Assembly: GCA_046765875.1 (NCBI GenBank)
Contig: JBKPSJ010000293.1
Span: 1-21,126 of the forward strand
Length of the DNA: 21,126 nucleotides
DNA from: DASRHY01 sp046765875
GTDB taxonomy: Bacteria > Actinomycetota > Actinomycetes > Propionibacteriales > Kribbellaceae
Direction of reading: 5' to 3'
The position numbers and the translations under genes were made by a program. Positions 14,803 through 20,813 of the stretch are shown here, piece by piece. Within the stretch, counting starts at the first letter, position 1. Every line of letters begins with the position of its first letter. Below the pieces are notes generated by a model. It searched no databases. It saw only the letters and a program-made list of their open reading frames with translations, and was not told the origin of the DNA.

Positions 14803-14809
14803 AAGGAGG
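14803..14809 (+). promoter_or_regulatory. Strong Shine-Dalgarno AAGGAGG unusually close to the alkB start
   Basis: AAGGAGG is a near-perfect anti-16S match, but only one base separates it from the ATG at 14811 (normal spacing is 5-9). The TAA of the preceding gene ends at 14801, so re-initiation may compensate. Confidence 0.6.
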
Positions 14810-14810
14810 T

Positions 14811-15422
14811 ATGACGCAGCTCAACCTGTTCGGCGGCGGTGAGCCGGCGGTGGACAAGACCTTCGCCACCGCCCACCGGATCCAGCTCGACGCCACCTCC
14901 TGGGTCGAGCACGTCCCGGGCTGGCTGAGCGGGAGCGACGAGCTCCTGCAGGAACTCATCGAGACCGCGGAGTGGGAGCAGCGCACCCGCTGGATCGTCG
15001 ACCGCCGGATGACGGAGCCACGGCTGACGGCCGAGTACCACGATCTCGTCACTGCTCCGCAGCCGATGCTCCGCACGACGGCGGAGGTGCTGTCCGAGTA
15101 CTACGGCGTCCCGTACGACGGGCTGTGGATCAACTACTACCGCGACCACCACGACAGCACCGGCTGGCACGGCGACCGGGGCCGGCTGCCGGAGTGCATC
15201 GTCCCGGTGCTGAGCCTCGGCGCGACCCGGCGGTTCCTGCTCAAACCGCGCGACGGCGGGCGCAGCATCGTCCTGGTGCCGGCCGGCGGCGACCTGATCG
15301 TCATGGGCGGCCGCTGCCAGCGTGACTGGCGGCACTGCGTGCCCAAGCAGACCAGCCCGACCGGCGCCCGGATCAGCGTCAACTACTCCAGCCGTGCGCA
15401 GGCCGCTAGCGCGGACTCTTGA
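14811..15422 (+). CDS. alkB: AlkB-family Fe(II)/2-oxoglutarate dioxygenase
   Basis: A 203-residue dioxygenase that should repair N-alkylated bases (1-methyladenine, 3-methylcytosine) in DNA or RNA by oxidative demethylation. The iron triad is His120 and Asp122 in WHGDR and His175 in WRHCVPK; the 2-oxoglutarate salt bridge should be Arg187 in RISVNYSSR. WINYYRDHHDSTGWH and VPVLSLGATRRFLLK are typical of the short ABH2-like bacterial AlkB group. The N-terminus MTQLNLFGG is usual for this group and supports the start. The last 17 bp overlap the convergent DUF1801 gene, so the transcripts are partly complementary. It is probably co-transcribed with the membrane methyltransferase. Confidence 0.93.
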   Translation: MTQLNLFGGGEPAVDKTFATAHRIQLDATSWVEHVPGWLSGSDELLQELIETAEWEQRTRWIVDRRMTEPRLTAEYHDLVTAPQPMLRTTAEVLSEYYGVPYDGLWINYYRDHHDSTGWHGDRGRLPECIVPVLSLGATRRFLLKPRDGGRSIVLVPAGGDLIVMGGRCQRDWRHCVPKQTSPTGARISVNYSSRAQAASADS

Positions 15423-15801
15423 GCTTGCGCCAGCCGCCGGCGCGGTTGTTCGCCGCGATCTGCTTGATGATCGCCTTGACCGCACGCTTGTTGATCTTGT
15501 CGCCCTCGTAGAACGAGATCATCCGGGCGGTCTCGTTCTCCTGGCCCGCGGTGATCACGCCCTCGGGGTCGGGCACGATGCCGCCGTCGTACAGGAACAG
15601 GTTGACGTGGTCCTTCGCCGCCAGGAACGCGCAGATGTTGCCCTGCATCACGAAGTACGGCAGCTTGGTGCGCTTGATCGTCTCGGTGATCTCCGGGTCC
15701 GCGGCGTGGATCAGGTCCCGCAGTTGCCGGCAGACGTCCCGCTGCCAGTCCGGCAGCTCGTCGATGAAGGCGTCGACGCGCGGATCGGTCGTGTCGGTCA
15801 T
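15406..15801 (-). CDS. DUF1801 domain protein
   Basis: A 131-residue cytosolic protein of the DUF1801/YdhG-like fold: WQRDVCRQLRDLIHAADPEITETIKRTKLPYF near the N-terminus and a beta-rich core with VNLFLYDGGIVPDPE. C-terminal basic residues follow (AIIKQIAANNRAGGWRKLK). Function is unknown; the family is widespread in soil bacteria. The ATG at 15801 has AGGAAGG upstream at good spacing, ruling out 32 extra in-frame codons. It overlaps alkB tail to tail by 17 bp. A small dyad GGTGT-TC-ACACC (15823-15834) lies 21 bp before the start and may be an operator. Confidence 0.85.
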   Translation of the reverse strand: MTDTTDPRVDAFIDELPDWQRDVCRQLRDLIHAADPEITETIKRTKLPYFVMQGNICAFLAAKDHVNLFLYDGGIVPDPEGVITAGQENETARMISFYEGDKINKRAVKAIIKQIAANNRAGGWRKLKSPR

Positions 15802-15882
15802 ATCCGCATCCTTCCTCACTGAGGTGTTCACACCCCTGGTAGAAGCCGACCGGCCGATTTCGACATCCCCCGGCAACGACCT

Positions 15883-15972
15883 GGGCGGCCGCCACACGGC
15901 CGGCCGCCCTGGTGGAACGGACGGGAACCAGATGGCCCGGGGCCGCCCGCCGTCTTCACTCGGCGGGCGGCC
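15883..15972. terminator. Two GC-rich hairpins in tandem
   Basis: Arms 15883-15891/15901-15909 (9 bp, GGGCGGCCG type, 9-nt loop) and 15941-15952/15961-15972 (12 bp, GGCCGCCCGCCG type, 8-nt loop) are both perfect. They look like factor-independent terminators without T-runs. On the plus strand they could end the alkB transcript after it has run antisense through the DUF1801 gene. Confidence 0.55.
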
Positions 15973-16315
15973 AACCCATTGTCCGTTCAGCTGACGGAGC
16001 TGCAGTGCCCTGTTCTACCGCAGCTCCGTCAGGTAAATCTGGAATATCGCAGGCAAAAGCGTGCGAAGAAATACGCGACAATACCGGAACGGTCGGAATT
16101 ACGGACGCGCGCCACCGGCGCGTCCTCGGTCAGCAGGCGAGGAGACTCTGCCTGCACAGGCGCGGGGATCGCGCAGGTCTCGCACACGCCGAGTCCGGCC
16201 ACAACCGGCGATTCGGAAGTTTCCTGGCGTGGTGCACGTGATCAATGATGCGGACGGGATTCAGGGGCGTCAACCAATTTCCTGAGCACCGATCGTTTTT
16301 ACCACCAACAGCGTC
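15973..16315. other. Gene-free interval with further stem-loops
   Basis: I find no credible gene here; open frames are short and lack family features. The stretch is partly lower in GC than its surroundings (16030-16110 and 16240-16315). It contains a perfect 13-bp stem-loop (15991-16003 with 16020-16032, 16-nt loop; arm CTGACGGAGCTG) and an 8-bp one (16103-16110 with 16118-16125, 7-nt loop). A small RNA, a promoter region for DUF1801, or a decayed gene are all possible. Confidence 0.45.
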
Positions 16316-16336
16316 GGATTTCCCGGTCGGAAATCC
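16316..16336 (-). terminator. Hairpin after the sulfurtransferase gene
   Basis: GGATTTCC (16316-16323) and GGAAATCC (16329-16336) pair perfectly around a CGGTC loop, 22 bp past the stop of the last gene of the five-gene minus-strand operon. No T-run follows on the minus strand. Confidence 0.55.
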
Positions 16337-16358
16337 AGGAACTCCTCCAGTGGGGCCC

Positions 16359-17183
16359 TCACGGCTTCGGGCCGGTCGCGATCGGCCGGGCCGGGTCGGT
16401 GATCCAGTCCGACCAGGAGCCGACGTACACAACCGCGTCGACGCCGGCCTCGGCCAACGCAAGCGCCGCCTGCGCCGCGGTCACGCCGGATCCGCAGTAG
16501 GTGCCGACCTCGGTCGCAGGATCGGCACCTGCCGCGGCGAACAGGTCCCGCAGTTCGGCCGCGGGACGGAACCTGCCGTCGGGCTCGAACAGGCCCGCCG
16601 CGGGCGTGTTCACCGCACCGGGGATGTGCCCGGCGACCGGATCGATCGGCTCGTTCTCGCCGGCGTACCGCTCGGCCGTCCGTACGTCGATCAGCACGCC
16701 CATCTCGGCCACGGCGGCCGCACCGTCGGCGTCCAGCACCCGCAAGTGACCCGGCACAGCGGTGAACGTGCCCGCCGCATCAGCGGGCACATCCGTCACG
16801 ACGTCTCCCCCGACCGACCGCCAGGCTGCGAGACCACCGTCGAGGACAAGTACGTCCGGCAACCCGAAGTACCGGAAGATCCACCACGCGCGGGCCGCCG
16901 ACAGCGAGGTCGCCTGGTCGTACACGACCACCCGGCTCGTCTCCGAAACCCCACAGCGGCGCAGGGCGGCCTCGACCACGCTTGCCGACGGCAACGGATG
17001 CCGCCCGCCCGGTCCCGGCGGCCCGGCGAGCTCGGCGTCGAGATCCACGTAGTACGCACCGGGAATGTGCCCGGCGCTGTAGTTCTCGATCCCCGGCGGG
17101 CCGCCGAGCGTGTAGCTGACGTCGATCACGATCACGTCGGGCAGCTCCGCCATCAGGTCCGACGCGGCCAGCAGCGAGCTCAT
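16359..17183 (-). CDS. sseA: 3-mercaptopyruvate/thiosulfate sulfurtransferase (tandem rhodanese)
   Basis: A 274-residue protein with two rhodanese domains. The N-terminal inactive domain begins DVIVIDVSYTLGG and includes HIPGAYYVDLD; the C-terminal domain has LIDVRTAERYAG, HIPGAVNTPA and the active-site loop YCGSGVTA with Cys230. The CGSGVT loop favours 3-mercaptopyruvate over thiosulfate as sulfur donor. The ATG overlaps the stop of the thymidine kinase gene by 4 nt (ATGA), so it is the last gene of the operon and translation is coupled. The link with a nucleoside kinase is not obviously metabolic. sseA is used as the usual name for this family, not as proof of orthology. Confidence 0.9.
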   Translation of the reverse strand: MSSLLAASDLMAELPDVIVIDVSYTLGGPPGIENYSAGHIPGAYYVDLDAELAGPPGPGGRHPLPSASVVEAALRRCGVSETSRVVVYDQATSLSAARAWWIFRYFGLPDVLVLDGGLAAWRSVGGDVVTDVPADAAGTFTAVPGHLRVLDADGAAAVAEMGVLIDVRTAERYAGENEPIDPVAGHIPGAVNTPAAGLFEPDGRFRPAAELRDLFAAAGADPATEVGTYCGSGVTAAQAALALAEAGVDAVVYVGSWSDWITDPARPIATGPKP

Positions 17184-17830
17184 GACAGTCCTCCGAACGG
17201 CAGCACCTCGGGCGAGAGCGTGGCCCGGGCCCGGGCGGCGGTCAACCTGCGCCGGTGGTGACGCCGGCACAGCACCTCGTACGCGACCTCGGCCGACTGC
17301 CCGTCGACGTCGCCGACCACGAACTGCTCGCCCTCGGTCACCATCACACCGCCGACGGTCCGGGCGTTGTGGGTGGCGCGTTCGCCGCACCAGCACAGCG
17401 CCTCGACCTGGAGCAGCTCCATCCGGTCGGCGAGCTCGACCAGCCGGGCCGAGCCCGGGAACATCCGGGCCCGGAAGTCGGTCAGGATGCCGAAGCAGAA
17501 CACGTCGATCTCGAGCTCGTCGGCGACCCGGGCGAGTTGCTCGATCTGCTCCTCGGCGTAGAACTGCGCCTCGTCGCAGACCAGGTAGTCGATCCGCCCG
17601 CCATGGGTGAGCTGCTCGACGACGTACTGCCAGAAGTCGAGGTCCGGGCCGACCTCGATCGCCTTCATCTGCAGGCCGAGCCGCGACGAGAGGGTCGCCT
17701 CGCCGGCCCGGTCATGACTGGTGAACAGCCGGCCCGCCCGGCCGCGCGACGAGTGGTTGTGGTCCATCTGCAACGCCAGCGTCGACTTGCCGCAGTCCAT
17801 CGTCCCAGTGAAGTAGAGCAGATCAGCCAC
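17180..17830 (-). CDS. tdk: Thymidine kinase
   Basis: A 216-residue type II thymidine kinase that phosphorylates thymidine with ATP in the salvage pathway. The P-loop GTMDCGKS is at 9-16, the catalytic acid Glu87 sits in CDEAQF, the lasso region carries the zinc ligands Cys146 and Cys148 (CWCG) with Cys188 and His191 (CRRH), and VGGVMVTEGEQFVVGD is the thymidine-binding part. The start is a GTG at 17830, 19 bp after the phosphodiesterase gene; no strong ribosome site is visible. Together with dut in the same window it covers two routes to dTMP, though the genes are 10 kb apart. Confidence 0.95.
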   Translation of the reverse strand: MADLLYFTGTMDCGKSTLALQMDHNHSSRGRAGRLFTSHDRAGEATLSSRLGLQMKAIEVGPDLDFWQYVVEQLTHGGRIDYLVCDEAQFYAEEQIEQLARVADELEIDVFCFGILTDFRARMFPGSARLVELADRMELLQVEALCWCGERATHNARTVGGVMVTEGEQFVVGDVDGQSAEVAYEVLCRRHHRRRLTAARARATLSPEVLPFGGLS

Positions 17831-17849
17831 AAGCGAGCATCCTGCCGGA

Positions 17850-18959
17850 TCAGGCCATGTCGGCCAGCAGCGGGATCGCCATCTCGTCGGTGGTCAGCGA
17901 CCCGTGCAGCCCGATCAGCGCGGCCTCCTGGCTGAACCGGGTGCTGGCCACCAACGCGACCGGACCGAGCGCGGCGACCACGACGTCGCCGATCCGCGGC
18001 AGCACCCGGTCCTCGACCGGCCCGAACCAGCCGCGCCCGATCGCCTCCTCCCGGGTCAGCGCCAGTGCGTCGGAGCCGAGCCGGGCCCGGTACGCCGCCA
18101 GCACGTCCGGCACCGCGCCGTCGATGGCGTACAGGTGCCGGAAGCGGGACTCGCCCGCCACCAGCCTGAGCCCGGCGGACAACTCCGGCTCGGCGTCGAT
18201 GTCGACCCGGTGCTCCGGCGCGATGTCGACCATGCCATGGTCGGCCGTCACCAGCAGCACCGCACCGGGCGGCAGCGCGGCGCGTACCTGCTGGGCGAAC
18301 ATATCGGCGGCGCGGAGTTCGTGGAGCCAGTGCTCGGAGTCACAACCGTAGCCGTGGCCGATGAAGTCGAGCTGTGAGTCGTACACGTACACCAGCGCTG
18401 ACTGAGCTTCACGGACGGCGAATCGGGTCGCGTCGATCCGCTCGTCGGCTGTGTCTGCACCGCGGTGCGCGCTGCCCCGGAACGCCGCGGCGGTCAGCCC
18501 CGACTTGTCGAACCGCGCCTTGCTGACGTTGCGCGTGGCCACCCCGGCCGCGGCCGCCCGGTCGAACAGCGTCGGGTAAGGCTGCCACCGCCGAGGATCG
18601 ACAGACGAGTCCCATGCCAGCGCGTTCAGCAGCCGGCCGGACTCCGGGACGATGCTGCTGTAGCCGACCACGCCATGCGCGCCGGGCGGTAACCCGGTAC
18701 CAAGGCTGGTCAGGCTGACCGCGGTCGTCGACGGTACGCCGGAGGTCAGCGCGTGGCCCGGCATCAACGAGGTCAGGTACGGCGCGGCATCGGGGTGCTT
18801 GGCGAGCAGGTTCGCGCCGAGCCCGTCGAACAGCAGTACGACGTACCGGGGCGACTCGGGCAGGCCGAGAGCGTTGACCGAGGCCGGTACGCCGATCGCC
18901 CCGAGCACGGACGGCAGCACATCCGCAAGCGACCCGCCGCCATAGGCCGGCTGGGTCAC
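17850..18959 (-). CDS. Alkaline-phosphatase-superfamily phosphodiesterase/nucleotide pyrophosphatase
   Basis: A 369-residue protein of the type I phosphodiesterase/NPP group. Two-metal site residues are visible: Asp45 in LLFDGLG, the nucleophilic Thr in PSTTAVSLTS (77-86), Asp198 and His202 in DSQLDFIGHGYG, Asp240 and His241 in TADHGMVD. No signal peptide or membrane anchor is apparent, so it is probably cytosolic, unlike many NPPs. The substrate is unknown; nucleotide or phospholipid-derived diesters are possible. The GTG start lies 4 bp after the DUF5998 stop, so the gene is tightly embedded in the operon. Confidence 0.88.
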   Translation of the reverse strand: MTQPAYGGGSLADVLPSVLGAIGVPASVNALGLPESPRYVVLLFDGLGANLLAKHPDAAPYLTSLMPGHALTSGVPSTTAVSLTSLGTGLPPGAHGVVGYSSIVPESGRLLNALAWDSSVDPRRWQPYPTLFDRAAAAGVATRNVSKARFDKSGLTAAAFRGSAHRGADTADERIDATRFAVREAQSALVYVYDSQLDFIGHGYGCDSEHWLHELRAADMFAQQVRAALPPGAVLLVTADHGMVDIAPEHRVDIDAEPELSAGLRLVAGESRFRHLYAIDGAVPDVLAAYRARLGSDALALTREEAIGRGWFGPVEDRVLPRIGDVVVAALGPVALVASTRFSQEAALIGLHGSLTTDEMAIPLLADMA

Positions 18960-18963
18960 GAGG

Positions 18964-19569
18964 TCACAACCGGGCGGTGGCCGCGGACAGCGCCCGCGCG
19001 AAGTCGATCGCCTGCTGGATCCCGGCCGCGCCGTCGGCCGCGGCGCTGATCCGCAGCGCGATGTCGTCGGCGGCGACCGAACCGGTGTACCCGTGGTCGG
19101 CCTCGCAGTTCGGGTCGGAGCAGACGGCCGGCTCGAGGTCGATGCGGTTCACCATCCCCCAGCCGATCGTCAGCACGAGCTCGCCCGCCGCGTCGCCGTT
19201 GCGCCGGCCGGAGTACGACGCTGGGCTCGGCACCACCCGGTTGAGCACCACCGCGCTGACCCGGCGCAGCGGGATCGCCTCGGTCGACGTGGACGCGTAC
19301 GGCTCGTCGATGACCTCGTCAGCCGCGTGCTCGTCGGTGTGCCCGACGATCAGCCGGCTCGGCGTCAGCGCCAGGATGGTGATGTGCCGGCGCACCTCGT
19401 CCCGGTCGAACGTCGGTTCGTGCTGCAGCACGAACGCGGTCACCGGTTCGCCGGCGATGGCGATCGCCAGCGAGTCCGACACCACCTCCGGGTAGTAGCC
19501 GCACCGGTCGATCGCCGCCCGCAGGTCCGCGGAGTAGTCGACGACGTCCGGAGCGTTCACGTTACGCAT
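18964..19569 (-). CDS. DUF5998 family protein
   Basis: A 201-residue soluble protein of unknown function found in actinobacteria beside thymidine kinase and phosphodiesterase genes. It begins MRNVNAPDVVDYSADLRAAIDRCGYYP; VTAFVLQHEPTFDRDEVRRHITIL and the PH-like alternating strands that follow (ALTPSRLIVGHTDE, IPLRRVSAVVLNRVV, LVLTIGWG) suggest a PH-like or beta-sandwich fold. CSDPNCEADHGYTG near residue 150 could bind a metal. I chose the ATG at 19569, 4 bp after the P1 peptidase stop, with AGGATG upstream; the open frame extends 15 codons further. Confidence 0.82.
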   Translation of the reverse strand: MRNVNAPDVVDYSADLRAAIDRCGYYPEVVSDSLAIAIAGEPVTAFVLQHEPTFDRDEVRRHITILALTPSRLIVGHTDEHAADEVIDEPYASTSTEAIPLRRVSAVVLNRVVPSPASYSGRRNGDAAGELVLTIGWGMVNRIDLEPAVCSDPNCEADHGYTGSVAADDIALRISAAADGAAGIQQAIDFARALSAATARL

Positions 19570-19573
19570 GACT

Positions 19574-20647
19574 TCATCCTGCCACGGGTCCGAACGCCGA
19601 CGGGAAGACGTCACGATAGCTGGGGATCCGGCCCGCCGGGGTGTCCACCGAGGACGCCGCGAGCAGCCCGTGCGCGATCGCCCGGGCCAACGTCCGGCCG
19701 GCGGCGGCGTACACCTGCTCGATCCGTATCAAAGCCGTCGGGTCGGTCACCGACCGCAGCACCGACAGCCGTGGCAGTGAAGGATCAGCCGTCGACACCG
19801 CGAACACGGCGTCGCCGTCGACCAGCATGTGCGTCGGATCGATCGACCGCGCCAGGCCGTCGTGCGCGACCGTTGCCATCCGCGCGGCCGCTGCCTTGTC
19901 CAGCGGTACGTCGGTCGCCACCACGGCGATCGTCGTGTTCCTCGCGGGCCGCGGCGGACCGGGTGGCGGTGGGATCGGCTCAACCGGCACCCGCAGGCCG
20001 GCGAACTCGTCGCCCAGCCCGTACCGCGCACCGAGCAGCGTCCCGTCCGGAGCCACCGGTGAGCCCGCCGCGTTGACGACGGCGATCGCGCCGACCGTCG
20101 TACCATCCGGCAGCACCGTGCTCGCGGTGCCGACGCCGCCCTTGTACGCGTTCGCGCGGGCACCGGTGCCGGCGCCGACGTTGCCCTGCGCAACGGGTCC
20201 GTCCGATGCGTTCTCGATCGCCCGGCGGCCCCAGTCCGCGTCCGGCCGGGCGCTGAAGTCGCCGCCGCGGCCGAGGTCGAACACCACCGCGGCCGGCACG
20301 ATCGGCACCACCTCGTACGGCTGCTCACCGACCCGGACGCCCTCGCCGCGCCCGGCCAGCCAGGCCATGACGCCGTCCGCCGTGGCCAGCCCGTACGCAC
20401 TGCCACCGGTGAGCACGATCGCGTTGATGCCCGGATTCGAGTTCAGCGGGCTGAGCAGATCCGTCTCGCGGGTGCCGGGTGCGCCGCCACGGACGTCGAC
20501 GCTCGCGATCGCCATACCGGGCAGGTACACCACACTCGTTCCGGTCAGGTACGGCGGCTCTGTCGACTCGACCTGCCCGACGAGTACGCCGGGAACATCG
20601 GTGATCGCATTGTTCTTCCCCGGTACGCCGGGTGCCGTCAGATCCAC
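19574..20647 (-). CDS. P1-family (DmpA-type) peptidase
   Basis: A 357-residue protein of peptidase family S58/P1, self-processing N-terminal-nucleophile hydrolases related to L-aminopeptidase/D-esterase DmpA. Characteristic stretches are NAITDVPGVLVGQ (13-25), GGAPGTRETDLL (54-65), LTGGSAYGLATADGVM (79-94), GAGTGARANAYKGGVGTAS (158-176) and a final PSYRDVFPSAFG, very like Rv1333 of M. tuberculosis as I recall it. I cannot fix the nucleophile with certainty; VNAAGS (191-196) is the likely processing region. The frame stays open upstream through repeat DNA, but homology begins at the GTG at 20647, which has a -10 box 7 nt upstream. It is the first gene of the five-gene operon. Confidence 0.9.
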   Translation of the reverse strand: MDLTAPGVPGKNNAITDVPGVLVGQVESTEPPYLTGTSVVYLPGMAIASVDVRGGAPGTRETDLLSPLNSNPGINAIVLTGGSAYGLATADGVMAWLAGRGEGVRVGEQPYEVVPIVPAAVVFDLGRGGDFSARPDADWGRRAIENASDGPVAQGNVGAGTGARANAYKGGVGTASTVLPDGTTVGAIAVVNAAGSPVAPDGTLLGARYGLGDEFAGLRVPVEPIPPPPGPPRPARNTTIAVVATDVPLDKAAAARMATVAHDGLARSIDPTHMLVDGDAVFAVSTADPSLPRLSVLRSVTDPTALIRIEQVYAAAGRTLARAIAHGLLAASSVDTPAGRIPSYRDVFPSAFGPVAG

Positions 20648-20654
20648 GGCGCCC

Positions 20655-20685
20655 AGGCTAGATCCTCCCGGTCCACCGACCGCAA
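20655..20685 (-). promoter_or_regulatory. Promoter of the five-gene operon
   Basis: On the minus strand TTGCGG (20680-20685) and TAGCCT (20655-20660) are separated by 19 bp, and the -10 ends 7 nt before the GTG at 20647, implying a leaderless mRNA. Three 21-bp direct repeats begin 12 bp upstream of the -35. Confidence 0.5.
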
Positions 20686-20696
20686 CCTCCGCCCTA

Positions 20697-20759
20697 ACCG
20701 CCCGCACCTTCGCCCCGACCGCCCGCACCTTCGCCCTGACCGCCCGCACCTTCGCCCCG
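20697..20759. repeat. Three 21-bp tandem repeats
   Basis: Three units at 20697-20717, 20718-20738 and 20739-20759 are identical except for one C/T position near the end (core CCCGCACCTTCGCCC); a degenerate partial fourth follows. At 21 bp each unit is two helical turns, so all copies face the same side of the DNA, directly upstream of the P1 peptidase promoter. Confidence 0.85.
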
Positions 20760-20813
20760 ATAGCCCGCAGCCGAGCACGACCTGGCCGAACCCGTGCCTT
20801 GGCACCGCCTGCC

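Noticed and set aside
15979..16248. 89-residue plus-strand frame starting with TTG in the hairpin-rich gap
   Set aside because: No ribosome site, the start lies at the edge of a hairpin, and the translation shows no family features or hydrophobic core.
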